Source of the DNA: Fragilaria crotonensis
Taxonomy: Eukaryota; Bacillariophyta; Fragilariophyceae; Fragilariales; Fragilariaceae
Length of the DNA stretch: 64,000 nt
Assembly (NCBI GenBank): GCA_022925895.1
Contig: JAKSYS010000057.1
Span: forward strand, 88,785-152,784
Direction of reading: 5' to 3'
Part shown: positions 1 to 9,972 of the stretch, piece by piece
How positions within the stretch are numbered: the stretch's first letter is position 1
Layout: every line of letters begins with the position of its first letter
Position numbers and translations under genes: made by a program
Notes under the pieces: generated by a model
Told to the model about the DNA's origin: nothing
The model's database searches: none
The model's input: only the letters and a program-made list of their open reading frames with translations

Positions 1-2461
1 TACCAAGTCCAACCACCAATTTGATGACTCCAATGCATTTGTGTCCAAATTGCCATTCTCGAATGGCGTCTGCTTTGGCTTTCTCATCGGAATACTCGGG
101 CTGCGTAAAGACACCATCCCGGTCGGCAGTGCACAGGATTTGCCACCACTCTGGTCGCAGCATGTTCCAGAAAAATGTGTGTAGACCGTCAATAGTCCAA
201 CGGAAGGCTTGAAAGAGTAGCGTGTAGCCGGCGATCACGTAGGCGATGCGCCAAAGATGGCCAAGAAACCACCATTCCACCACGCACCAGTTTTCCTCCA
301 CCAAAAGTTCTTTCTGCACTCGGTCTCTCTTGCCCTTCAGACTTATTTCACCTTCCGGTACTGAGCTGCAGCTGAAGTCAACAGCTTCCAATGTGACAGT
401 GGTAAACTCAGGGTTGGTAGGTACAAATTCACAAGGGTTGCCGACAACTGATCCATTTTCAAGAATCGGGCAAATCATGTTGGGATCTTCGCCGGAGCAA
501 GCGAGTTCATGTTGCTCGCACAATGCATGCAAATCGACAGCATCGCTGATTGTACTTATTCCTTGCAGGTCACGCAATGTCTTGATGCGGCTTCCTTCAT
601 AATCAACGACTTGCCGACGGTATGCATCGTAGGTGCTCATGCTTTCAATTTGACACTGTTTCTGAACATGAAGGTGGTTTTCAATACTTATATCAATGGC
701 ATGCTGTTGACCAGCCGCCAGGGCGCGGTTATACAGGAACGGACCAACTACAAACCTGCCGATACTGGTGCCGTTGTTGGACATGACACAGTTCGGATGA
801 AACTCGCCAACGTAGTAGTTGTATCCAGCAAAAACAAAGGCGGCAAAAACAGCGAATGGAACCAGCTGCGTCACCACGGTCCCGATGAGGGGGTGGAAGA
901 GATAAGTCGAAATGGTCTTGCATTTACTTCGTTTTCGTTGCACGCCGTCCTCCTGTTCGGCCTTAGTCCTTAGGTCGATCACAGGCAGTGGGACCGCCGT
1001 TCCCTCATAATATTCCAAGGCGCGGCGCAGGGCACGGTAAATGTTGATGACGAATGCTTCAATCTTGAGGTAGTGACTCCAGATAAAGAGAATTATCTCG
1101 CGGAGCACCGAAACGAAAGGCCAGAGGTTGGGTATCGACAATGAAAAGAGATCGGTAACAGGTCGAGCAAAATCGAAGTTTTGAGATTCGTAAACAGTTT
1201 CTGGGATAGAAATGTCTGGCACTTCAGTCATGATTTTTGGGTTTGGTAGCTGATTGGCCTGGAGGGTTAAATTTGCGGTGATTTCGCTATTCAAGAGCAA
1301 AGCATCTGGGAGCGACATGGTTCTCCCTTGAAATGTAATTGAAGGTGGAAAATAATCGTCGGGGGTCAACGCGTCGATCAAAGCAGCCATGATTTCATTA
1401 GCATTGACATCCATGCTTAAGTTGACAAGAGAAAATATATCCGAGGCCAAGATATCGAAGGGGGTTTCGAGATGCAGCAGAACGTCATCGAAGGGTTTCA
1501 AGAAGACTTGGAGCTCGGGAAAGGCAACCGATTCCGGGAGGTAAAAGTTTGGAGGTGGAATGGCATTAAGGTCAAGGCGAGGAATGACGGGTAGGCCAAT
1601 CACATCGACGCGGTCCAAGATCGCATAAAATTGGCGAATGGTTCTGATCAAGACTTCGTAGTTAGCGGCCATGGCATCAAATGCTAATTCAGTCTCGAGT
1701 AGTTGAAGTGATAGTCTCTCATAGACGTCAGACATATAATCTCGTACCGGGCGCAGCTCGGCTATCAGCTCATCGTATACCTCGATGACACGTTCTCGGA
1801 TGTTGACATCCAAATCAGGGATGTGCAAGGATGCAGAAATGTTAGGAATCAATGTTGGAAGTAGCCCGGCAGTCTTGTTGTATAAATACTCCATGTCATA
1901 TTCGTATCGAGCCGCAACTTGGTCCGACAAACTGATGGAATCCACAGCCAACTTTTCGATGATGGCACCATTCTCGAGACTGAGCATTGTTTGCAACAAG
2001 AAGGCATCCTCGCTTGTTGTATTGGAATAATAGGGCACTTCGTTACCCACTCTGGACCAGGCTTGCAGGTAGACCACCTGCTGCTGGTAGGCATACCGAG
2101 TTGTAGTTTCATCATGAAGGCGTGAGCGAACCTTATCATCGTTAAGTGAGAGCAAACCTCCAGTGCGATTGATTTCTTGCTCCATTGTTGCATTGATCTC
2201 AAGGCCAAGGATAGCATTGTCGGCGTCAATTTGTGCCAACAGGGCATCCGAATAGACCTGGGTGCTGTTTTGAAGTTTCCGAACAAATGGAACAAGTTCG
2301 ATGGTTGGTACTGCGATGATCGCCCGGGCAACTCGTCCATGAGCCCAAAATGAGTTCAGTAAGAGCAGGCAGATGTCAAAGATGGCGAACAAGGATCGAT
2401 TGCGGACGAATCTAGAAGGATTCAGTGCGGAGACAGGCTCTTGTGATTCGATGTCGTCCAT
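1..2461 (-). CDS. Large multi-pass membrane glycoprotein, partial (C-terminus beyond left edge)
   Basis: Reading the minus strand from the ATG at 2461, the frame stays open for 820 codons and runs off the window at position 2 without a stop. I translated it by hand. Residues about 20-37 are strongly hydrophobic, followed by a second less hydrophobic stretch near 43-60. A long region with at least nine N-x-S/T sequons follows and is probably lumenal or extracellular. A clear transmembrane segment lies near residues 525-550, then a Cys-bearing loop with more sequons, then another membrane segment near 729-750 and a Trp-rich, cytosolic-looking tail. This resembles a 3+-TM glycoprotein with two large ectodomains, broadly prominin/tweety-like in layout, but no family motif is recognised and no function is assigned. 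The first ATG of the frame was chosen as start. No intron signal is needed to keep the frame open. Confidence 0.8.
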   Translation of the reverse strand, partial: MDDIESQEPVSALNPSRFVRNRSLFAIFDICLLLLNSFWAHGRVARAIIAVPTIELVPFVRKLQNSTQVYSDALLAQIDADNAILGLEINATMEQEINRTGGLLSLNDDKVRSRLHDETTTRYAYQQQVVYLQAWSRVGNEVPYYSNTTSEDAFLLQTMLSLENGAIIEKLAVDSISLSDQVAARYEYDMEYLYNKTAGLLPTLIPNISASLHIPDLDVNIRERVIEVYDELIAELRPVRDYMSDVYERLSLQLLETELAFDAMAANYEVLIRTIRQFYAILDRVDVIGLPVIPRLDLNAIPPPNFYLPESVAFPELQVFLKPFDDVLLHLETPFDILASDIFSLVNLSMDVNANEIMAALIDALTPDDYFPPSITFQGRTMSLPDALLLNSEITANLTLQANQLPNPKIMTEVPDISIPETVYESQNFDFARPVTDLFSLSIPNLWPFVSVLREIILFIWSHYLKIEAFVINIYRALRRALEYYEGTAVPLPVIDLRTKAEQEDGVQRKRSKCKTISTYLFHPLIGTVVTQLVPFAVFAAFVFAGYNYYVGEFHPNCVMSNNGTSIGRFVVGPFLYNRALAAGQQHAIDISIENHLHVQKQCQIESMSTYDAYRRQVVDYEGSRIKTLRDLQGISTISDAVDLHALCEQHELACSGEDPNMICPILENGSVVGNPCEFVPTNPEFTTVTLEAVDFSCSSVPEGEISLKGKRDRVQKELLVEENWCVVEWWFLGHLWRIAYVIAGYTLLFQAFRWTIDGLHTFFWNMLRPEWWQILCTADRDGVFTQPEYSDEKAKADAIREWQFGHKCIGVIKLVVGLG

Positions 2462-3750
2462 GGTGTCTCTTCTTGTTGGGAAAAAGTGAGCTTTGTGAAA
2501 GCATTCTTCAATTCGCGAGCCTCCACCGTGGTACCTTCGATTTGCGAACCTTCGCCGTTGAATTCATGCCTTTCACATACTGATATCGAACCTACAAGCG
2601 TGGAAGGCACGCTAACTCGTTGATGAGAGAGCGTGTGGCGATACCTAGGGACGCCGGAGGGCGAACGTCTACAATCTGTCACGCCCTTGCAATCTCGCTC
2701 CTCGGTTGTCAAGGGTCATCGTAGACATGGACTGCGACGCCGACTTGAGTTGAGCTCGACGAGGAAGTCGTCGTTGTCATGATGCCGAGTCCCACAAGTG
2801 TGCTTGATACTTGATATTGCCTTTCGATTCTTGTCGGAAAGACAGAGGAAGTTCGGCTAACGGACAGACCAATCGAAGCATGAATGCGGCGAATGGCGAG
2901 TCGTGGATAGTAAACTCTTGGATCAATTATTGCCGTTGCCAAACAGGAAAGGTGAACCATAACCTCAACAGACCCCAGGGGGATAAGTGCCATCGGAAAT
3001 CATGCAACTATCCTTGGAAAACACTTCAAAGTTGTGGCAGAGTCTAATTGTGATTATGTTGAACCAACATGTGAACAGCATATGCGCAAGAAGGAGCACA
3101 GGGTTGTATTGGGCATTATGATGTTATTGATATGACTGGAAGTAGTGGTAGAAACCAAATCAACCCACAATCTTCAGTAGTGCAACCAACTTTGCTAGAG
3201 TTCTGAAACATAATGAGGATAGGTTTCGTCGATCTATTTTTCCGGTTCCTATATAATTCAAATTTCAGAGTTCAAAGTAGATTTGTACTACAGTACTACT
3301 GACCACCTGTTATCCAGTACAATCTTGTTGTACTGAAGTAGAGTACGTTCCCTTCCGTGTATGCATATTGTGCGATGGAATCTACTCTCTACCTGGTACT
3401 TGTACTCACTCTCTAGTAGGAGTAGAGTACTCGTACCAGATACTGTTGTACTACAGTACTACAGTACATCAAATCTGAAGTGCATCGCCGGCTCGCGGGT
3501 CGCCGGTCCTGCATTCAACCGCGCGAAAATCTTGGCAATCAAATGGACGATGTGGTTTGGTGTGCTCTGGTCCGATGCTACATTCTACATTCTCTTTCAT
3601 TTGACTCCTCTGATCTACAGTTATGAAGTAGAACACATGCTGAATGACAATGCTCGACAGTCGGACAAGGCATTGGGTGACATTCCTTGATAAGTTCAAA
3701 GTGCTACTCAATTAGCATCTCAACACCCCTCAACCTAGTCCACCAGCACA
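2462..3750. other. Divergent intergenic region, no supported gene
   Basis: This spacer separates the minus-strand membrane-protein gene from the plus-strand pseudouridine synthase gene and should hold both promoters. Short frames on the minus strand at 2422-2712 and 2709-2993 show no recognisable protein character. The part around 3283-3475 is rich in GTAC words and is listed separately. Confidence 0.6.
3283..3475. repeat. GTAC-rich island 1
   Basis: About twelve GTAC tetramers occur in roughly 190 bp, many as AGTACT or TACAGTACTAC palindromes; fewer than one is expected by chance. Similar islands lie at 6826-7008, 38590-38975 and, more weakly, at several other intergenic places in this window. 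Confidence 0.6.
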
Positions 3751-5838
3751 ATGACGGACAAATTTGATGACATCGAAAAGGGGGTGGGAATCAGAGTCTA
3801 TCTTTCGGATGAGCCCGGGTTTGCGGGCGTGGTGAAAGCTCGATATTCAGATTTCATTGTACACGAAGGTAAGGGAGTATCCAGTGTAATGAGTGCAGCG
3901 AGTAAAAATTTTTTCCAGACGTCCAACCATACACTTGTAGTCAACAGAGATGGCAAAATGGCTCGGTTATCGTCCTTACAACCTCCAAAGGACGAGTCGG
4001 CAGCCGACGAAGACGCAACCGTGGAAAATTCTAAGAAACGAAAACATGCCGACACTGACGACAAACCGGGTGTATCGCCAGAGGAGATTTTCGAGTCAAG
4101 CCGCACCACGCTGAGTGCCTGGGTCGGAGAGGAGTCTGCGAGCGAGGTTGTGAAGATGCTGCAATATTGGGAAAGCCATGATGGAAAAGTGGAGGACATG
4201 GGAAAATTCGTTCTTCTGCCTGCAGTCGAAACCAAGGAGGTTCGAACGGCAATTCATCAGTGGATCAGGAGCGATTTGGCGCAGTACGCCGTTGGCGACA
4301 CCCACGAGGGACGAATTCGAATTTGGCACAAGCGCTTCGAGCGGGAGACTCCTAATTTTGGCAAATTCGACCGAGTTGGAAAGCCGCGAACCGACAGGAA
4401 TAAGAACTCGTGGCCAGAAGGTCGACCTGATTTTTTGCAGTTTGTGCTGTACAAGGAAAACATCGACACAGGATCCGCAACAAAGGATATCCTAAAGCGC
4501 ATAAAGGGCAAGGCTCGACTTGGTTATGCTGGAATGAAAGATAAGCGAGGGGTGACGAGCCAGTTTTTGACACTGTATCGTAAACGACCAGAAGACGTTA
4601 TGTCATTCAACAACTCGCGAGGTAGTGGTGGGGGTAATTCGAGTTACGGAAACATCAGCGTTATTCGTGTCGGTAACTTCGAGTATGTTGACAAAGAGCT
4701 GACTCTTGGTATGCTTCAAGGGAATCGATTCGACGTCGTTTTGCGTAACATCGATGCGAAAGGCGAAGACCTTGCGGAGAAAAAGAGACACATCGAAATT
4801 GCGGCGAAAGCTTTCCAGCAAAATGGCTTTATCAACTACTTTGGAATGCAAAGATTCGGTAAAGACCACGACACTCACAAAGTCGGCATTGAGATTTTGA
4901 AGGACAACTTCAAAGGCGCGATCGACATGATAATGAGACCGAAAACAGACGAATTCCCAAGAACCAACGACGCTCGAAAGCAGTGGTGCAGTCGGTTTGA
5001 GGGGATCTCCGATGATGAAGGAAAACGCAAGGAAGCCGAAAGGGTGTGTGCAGGCGAGGTTCTCAAGCAAATGGGACGATTCATGACATGCGAGGTTGCA
5101 CTTCTCCACAGTCTAAAGCGAGACCCTCTCGACTATCGCAAGGCATTCTCTCATATTCCCAAACATACGCGTCTCATGTTTCTCCATGCGGTCCAGAGTG
5201 TTATTTGGAATGAAGTCGCCTCAAGTCGCATTGAGAAACTCGGGAAACAGGTTTGTGTCGGCGACCTGGTGCAAACGAGCGACGACAATGAGGAAAATGG
5301 TGGGTCGGGGACCTCCGGCAGGAAGGGCAAGGGCGTCCATATTGTTAATCAAGACGACGTCGACGCTCATACCTTCGCGCTGACGGACGTCGTATTACCA
5401 CTAGTGGGAACAAAAGTGATATTCCCTCAAAACGAGACTGGCCAGATGTTTGAGTCGCTCCTTGTGGAATGGGGCATTGAGAAGAAATCTTTTGAAAACG
5501 TGAGGGATCGGGAGCTCAGTCTCGGTGGCGATTACCGCAAAGTTATATGCAGACCATCTGACGTTGATTTCACAATATCTGAGTACATCGATCCATTGCA
5601 GCCCCTGGTTCACACAGATCTCATGAACCTTAACAATGAAACTTTGAGTGTCGATGAAATCGACGGCAAAACGGAGAAACGCAGTCATCTTGGTATGGTG
5701 GTGGGCTTCACCTTGCCACCTTCATCGTATGCTACAATTGCACTTCGAGAATTGACCAAGCGACCTACATCTAGCGAATATCAGCGACAGCTGCAGCTTG
5801 AAGGACCTTGCGAGGCTAACCTTGTTAAAGGAAACTAA
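3751..5838 (+). CDS. PUS7: tRNA/RNA pseudouridine synthase, TruD/PUS7 family
   Basis: The 695-residue protein belongs to the TruD/PUS7 family, which isomerises uridine to pseudouridine in tRNAs (U13) and, in eukaryotes, in snRNA and mRNA sites. The catalytic motif GYAGMKDKRG is present with the catalytic aspartate at D264. The second family signature NYFGMQRFG covers residues 361-369, and an LQGNRF motif lies just before it near residue 328. The C-terminal PLVGTKVIFP stretch also fits the family. The length matches eukaryotic PUS7 rather than bacterial TruD (about 350 residues). The N-terminus holds a charged insert near residues 85-110 (KKRKH, possible nuclear signal), and a Gly/Ser-rich insert lies near residues 289-300. 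The start is the first ATG after a pyrimidine/CA-rich leader. No intron is required. The gene ends 76 bp from the convergent gene at 5915. Confidence 0.95.
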   Translation: MTDKFDDIEKGVGIRVYLSDEPGFAGVVKARYSDFIVHEGKGVSSVMSAASKNFFQTSNHTLVVNRDGKMARLSSLQPPKDESAADEDATVENSKKRKHADTDDKPGVSPEEIFESSRTTLSAWVGEESASEVVKMLQYWESHDGKVEDMGKFVLLPAVETKEVRTAIHQWIRSDLAQYAVGDTHEGRIRIWHKRFERETPNFGKFDRVGKPRTDRNKNSWPEGRPDFLQFVLYKENIDTGSATKDILKRIKGKARLGYAGMKDKRGVTSQFLTLYRKRPEDVMSFNNSRGSGGGNSSYGNISVIRVGNFEYVDKELTLGMLQGNRFDVVLRNIDAKGEDLAEKKRHIEIAAKAFQQNGFINYFGMQRFGKDHDTHKVGIEILKDNFKGAIDMIMRPKTDEFPRTNDARKQWCSRFEGISDDEGKRKEAERVCAGEVLKQMGRFMTCEVALLHSLKRDPLDYRKAFSHIPKHTRLMFLHAVQSVIWNEVASSRIEKLGKQVCVGDLVQTSDDNEENGGSGTSGRKGKGVHIVNQDDVDAHTFALTDVVLPLVGTKVIFPQNETGQMFESLLVEWGIEKKSFENVRDRELSLGGDYRKVICRPSDVDFTISEYIDPLQPLVHTDLMNLNNETLSVDEIDGKTEKRSHLGMVVGFTLPPSSYATIALRELTKRPTSSEYQRQLQLEGPCEANLVKGN

Positions 5839-5914
5839 GTCGCTATTCCATCATTATCTTCATTTCTATCCCTCTAGCTCCCCGTGACTTCCCAACTTCC
5901 CCTTTGCATCCTTT

Positions 5915-6403
5915 TTAGCTGAACCACTTCCGTTTGGCATTCACATCCCTGATGATAGGGGACGACGGTGGTCGCAGTACGTCGGTCGCATCCCATGCAG
6001 TGAACAACGCCTTGCTTCTAATATGCATATCATGGAATTTGGAAAGTCTTTCCAACTTGGTCATCCCAGACCCATCACCTTCGTCCTGGATGATGAATTC
6101 GCTAGGATCGAAACCGCAGAAAGTCATGTCTTCCAATGGCGACGAGAAGGCTGGGTAAGGAAGCTGATATGAGTCTCCGGGACCTACGCCGCTCAACGCA
6201 TCTGCGTCGGGCTTCTCCTTGAAAGTCATTTCTGCATGTAACTTGGAAGAATCGGAGTATCGATAAATGCGCTTGCCAGTTGTTCGATTCGTGTCACAAG
6301 CCTTGCCGTTGTCGAAGTGGAAGGTGGCGATCTCATCAGCTTTTGACTGCGCGGCATAGGTTGCCCAGAATTCGTCCTCAGTTTGCGAGTTGTCGAAAAC
6401 CAT
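5915..6403 (-). CDS. Hypothetical 162-residue protein
   Basis: A compact frame converges on the pseudouridine synthase gene. The preferred start is the ATG at 6403 (MVFDNSQTEDEFWATYAAQS). An in-frame ATG at 6472 would add 23 mostly polar residues. The protein is soluble and acidic, with a C-terminal part of LERLSKFHDMHIRSKALF type. No signal peptide, membrane segment or known motif is visible. It is kept because composition and position fit a real gene: a short convergent spacer and a complete frame with stop TAA at 5915-5917. Function unknown. Confidence 0.5.
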   Translation of the reverse strand: MVFDNSQTEDEFWATYAAQSKADEIATFHFDNGKACDTNRTTGKRIYRYSDSSKLHAEMTFKEKPDADALSGVGPGDSYQLPYPAFSSPLEDMTFCGFDPSEFIIQDEGDGSGMTKLERLSKFHDMHIRSKALFTAWDATDVLRPPSSPIIRDVNAKRKWFS

Positions 6404-6484
6404 CTTGGTCGTTATGATAATGGTAGGTTTCGCGCAATTTATGGATTCATGGCACGAAATGTGGTGCGACATCAGCGAGGACAA

Positions 6485-7040
6485 TTTTCAAGGCCTTCAT
6501 CGTTTAGCCAAGATTTGCTAACCGTGGATTCCCACGCAACGAAAGACTCAAGGATCGTTCTCGAATACCTCAAAGCCAAGTGAAGCGAAGGACACGATGG
6601 GTCGCAAGCGTAACAATCCGTTCGCCATGCTCTTGGCAGAGCTGTCGAAATGGAAGAGAGTTCATGTTCAACATATCAAATGTTGGATTCGAGATATCAT
6701 CAGGCTTGTTCAGGCATGACACTCGTGGCCTTTTTCCCCCTGATATTATATAAGTAGTCGTATATAATGGAAGGAGCAATTTCTTGAAAGTTCATTTTCT
6801 GTATGCATAGGCGTTAGAAGAACTTGTACAGTATCGGTAGTGGACTATGGTACTCCAGTACACTCTCCGGAGTATTTAATGCACTCAAAGGCGTCTCCAG
6901 CATACCCGTTACCCGTGGACCATTGACTGCTCGAGTATTCCGTTCGATAGTACCTGGTACGCATACTCGGAGCTCGGAGTATTTGTATGTACGCATTACG
7001 CATACATGTACGTGCAATCATAGCACGCACGAACTCTTTA
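6485..7040. other. Intergenic region with GTAC-rich island 2
   Basis: No gene is supported. The part 6826-7008 carries at least seven GTAC words together with related TACTCC/GGAGTA words. The stretch ends with the TTA target site of the MITE at 7041. Confidence 0.5.
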
Positions 7041-7558
7041 GGGGCGTTCTTAACTCAGCAATTTTCGGGTAGGATGCTGGTAGGATGGTAGGAGGCAACG
7101 GAGTTGATAACACCATTATAACGCTCAAATTTGTATCCTACTTCTCCCTTCTCAACTCGGTTTTCCGTCCTCTCATCCAACTTTATTTGCTTAGGAAAAC
7201 GACCTCGTTTCTACATAATTAAAAATCTATCATGTGTGACGAAGAATTCGTGTTTCATTCTCGATGTCACCTATGTAAAATGCGAATACGAGTCTGAGCA
7301 TTGGTGTTTCCACATGTACATCTACAGATTTGATTTTTCGGAATAAAAAGTGCAGGGCAATTTGACGACGTCACTTTGTATGTGGTAGGATGAAAAAAAG
7401 CCTCCACGCCTGTTTCATCCTACCGTAGGATGCAAAATTGCCTCCTACCATCTTCTCCGGGTTTTTACGGTCGAATAACGTTAAAAAACGAATATAACCG
7501 AAAAATCATCCTACCCTCCTACCATCCTACCCGAAAATTGCTGAGTTAAGAACGCCCC
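7041..7558. mobile_element. PIF/Harbinger-type MITE, 518 bp
   Basis: The two ends are inverted copies of each other: 36 or more bp from GGGGCGTTCTTAACTCAGCA inward at 7041 match the reverse complement of the sequence ending at 7558. TTA flanks the element on both sides (7038-7040 and 7559-7561), a 3-bp duplication typical of the PIF/Harbinger superfamily (TWA sites). Subterminal GTAGGATG/CATCCTAC words repeat on both arms and again at 7386-7460. No coding frame for a transposase exists inside, so it must rely on an autonomous relative elsewhere. The superfamily assignment rests on the target site duplication and the G-rich terminus only. Confidence 0.85.
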
Positions 7559-7561
7559 TTA

Positions 7562-8476
7562 AGTCCTACATGCGTTTTGGTGTCAATGGTACCACGTACC
7601 AGGTACTTGTACCATCCATCCACGCGCACCTCGAGGCCTGGAGGAAAAAAAGTCAGGAATCCGGAATTCTTGTGTAGGTTCTATGACTCAAATAACCAAG
7701 TGTCAAGCGAGGTGCGTTTCCGCATGTCCCAGGTTAAATGTTGAGGAAGACTTTGCAATTGCAGGAGAAATGATTCACCTCTATGTTGTAAACAATTAAG
7801 TCGGTGTGCTCCTTTATTACATAGCAAGAGTCCTTAATATAATAGTCAATTGACACGGTTTCTAAATGTCGGCCGTTCGTTGCCAAAGCAACGAGATGGC
7901 GGTACCGAAATTTCACTTAAACAATTATCCTCCATAAAATTGATAATGTAATCGTGAAGGAAAACTCATTTTCGAGGGACATATTTGCCCGAAACATCTT
8001 TTCCTCGCAAACGAGCATCTCCAGAACGCCGGAGGGCACAATAGTCATTGAATGAGACAGCCGAATTAAAAGGATTGGCGTCATCAGTGTTTTCAAATCT
8101 AAAGTCCATGTACAGTACTCTGTAGCCTATCCTACTCCCATTCTCGAAACCAAAAAGACTCAGAAACCACCTCAGAAGGACTTTTGTCACCTCGAACGGT
8201 TCGTTTTGGTCTTGCCAACACAAAAAGAGATACTACCCACACTATTGATACCACGCGTTTCTCGAGTCTCGAGTGGTGAGAGGCGAATGTCGTCTTTCCA
8301 GTCGGACCTTCTCAGGACAGAAAAGGTCCGCTTTTTATCTCGCACAGAAAAGAACACACTCGGGAAAAGTTCATATCTCAGAATACAGAACTCCAGTAAG
8401 TCCGCCTCTCAAGTTAGCAACGAAGTAACACAGCGACAGGTACCTACCGTTCTTCAGCAGCATCGCAATCAACATC
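7562..8476. other. Intergenic region, no supported gene
   Basis: A few GTAC/GGTACC words lie at 7589-7612. The minus-strand frame at 7966-8223 begins with TTG, has no early ATG and no protein features. The 3' part should contain the promoter of the gene at 8477. Nothing else is seen. Confidence 0.4.
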
Positions 8477-9284
8477 ATGGCCAATTACCGTGCTCCAACC
8501 CTCTCCAGTGAGATTGCCCCCCCGGTCGCTCCTCCTCGTGCGAAGCAAAGAATGCAGCAGACCGAGCTTCTGGAAACAGTCGTGAAAGACGATGACATGT
8601 GGAAAGAGCTTCAGCAAGAACTGGCCAAGTCAAAGGTTGTGTCTCGTGCTGGCGTTCAAGAAATCACACGTAGATTTTTGGAAAAACGTGAAGCAGAGAT
8701 CGACGCACAAGCCGTGATCCAATCCTTGGCAACCCAAAGCTCTAAACCTCCTCGACGATCCTCCTACGAAACGGACTATTCAAGACGCTCAAACATGGCT
8801 TACATTTCCATGACTGGCACGAACATGCGCCGGGCATTATCACTAAGCGTTGGTTTGGGAGAGAAAGAAGCAGCACAGAAAGGTAACTTCACTTCGCCAA
8901 CCTTCAACGAACGAATGCACAGTTCGTTTTCATGGATCAACGGTTCCGTGAACTCATTGAACGCTGAGACAGTATCCACACCGCCTGTTCAAGCGATATT
9001 ATTTCCCCGCAACCTCCAGGAGCAGAGCTTGTGACGATATCTTTGAAGTCATAGACCACGCTGTGTCCGAAGCGGATGCTGTATCAGATCGAGGTGGCAT
9101 GATAATGTCCTCCACATCGAACAATCGAATCATGGGAACAGACGCAGATCTTGACACACAATGTGAAGGCGGTTACGACCAGAGTTATGACGACAGCGAT
9201 GATGAGCTTCTTGTGTGCTTTCCATCTAAGCCACGACACCAATGGAACAACAATGCAACTCATGCTGCGGCGCGGACTGCCTAA
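8477..9284 (+). CDS. Hypothetical protein with internal frame break
   Basis: From the ATG at 8477 a 185-codon frame runs to 9034. Its N-terminal half is charged and helical (MWKELQQELAKSK, EITRRFLEKREAEIDAQ), the rest Ser/Thr-rich. A second frame, open from about 9022 to the TAA at 9282-9284, reads RACDDIFEVIDHAVSEADAV and ends in an acidic, Asp-rich tail; this looks like the natural continuation. The switch needs a +1 shift near 9005-9030, which could be an indel, an assembly error or a small intron. The obvious donor (GTAACT at 8883) does not give the right phase with the best acceptor (9019). No family is recognised. A Copia element is inserted only 12 bp after the stop codon, so the native 3' UTR and terminator are probably displaced. 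Confidence 0.45.
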
Positions 9285-9295
9285 CCAGTTAATAG

Positions 9296-9762
9296 TGTTC
9301 GTGCATATCTCCAGACTATATATCTACTAGTCCACCTAGCTGACTACGGTACCGTCGTCTATCCGTACCGTCATCCGATACTCACCGCGTGGTCGCGTCG
9401 CTCCTGTCTCCTATCTAGTGACCCACGTATACTGGCTACCAAATGTGTAGTCTTAAAGCGGAGTACCTCTTGGACTCCGCTCACAACTTCTAAAACTTAG
9501 CTTATTCTATTTCTTCTACTGCACTCTTGCCGGTCTCGGATCGTAAGGGTAACGAGGACCAGATATAGCTTTGTCAACCGCCACCAAACACTCCGATCTC
9601 ACAAAGGTAAACTCGCCCTGCTCGTGACATCTCATTATCGAACTGCGCCTCCCTGTTTCGCATCGACATCGACAACGAGGGCGCCCGGTCGCTGCCCTGC
9701 GTTTAATCCTGCTCCCAGCGAGCGCGGTACCAAGGTAGGGCCTTGGAAGGTTTGGTCTCACA
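9296..9762 (+). repeat. 5' LTR of Copia-1
   Basis: It starts TGTTCGTGCATA and ends GGTCTCACA, so it has the TG...CA termini of LTRs. A TATATAT stretch lies about 20 bp from the left end. It matches 16466-16931 throughout, apart from an extra GT near 9446 and one C fewer near 9717. Confidence 0.95.
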
Positions 9763-9776
9763 GGTTATGAGCCCAA
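9763..9776 (+). promoter_or_regulatory. Primer binding site, complementary to the initiator-tRNA-Met anticodon arm
   Basis: Directly after the LTR comes GGTTATGAGCCCAA. Its complement contains GGGCTCATAACC, the anticodon stem-loop of eukaryotic initiator tRNA-Met (anticodon CAT). Priming from an internal tRNA-Met half molecule rather than the 3' CCA end is known for Drosophila copia. The assignment is by complementarity only. Confidence 0.75.
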
Positions 9777-9972
9777 GATCTCTGCTAGGGTTCGAGATCT
9801 TCCTAAGTACAGAAACCGAAAAAGAACTTTTCAATCCCGAGTGACTTCCGAAGAGAGTCATAAGAGATAAAAGCTCGCCGGGTACTTCCAGACATACCAC
9901 GTGGTGTGTAGGGCATTCCCATAAAGCCGAAACAGAATCTTTCGGTAGAGGTGGTTCAGTCATACACCAAAG

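Noticed and set aside
246-973. Plus-strand frames of 118 and 154 codons at the left edge
   Set aside because: They lie opposite an 820-codon minus-strand frame with membrane segments and glycosylation sites; they have no protein features of their own.
2422-2993. Two minus-strand frames of 94-96 codons
   Set aside because: Low-complexity Ser/Thr or basic composition, overlap with the start of the membrane-protein gene, no motif.
7966-8223. Minus-strand frame of 85 codons
   Set aside because: Starts with TTG, first internal ATG is late, no features.
8883-9019. Intron (GTAACT...CTCCAG) in the hypothetical gene at 8477
   Set aside because: Removing these 137 bp gives a frame that meets a stop at about 9053, so it does not join the downstream frame.
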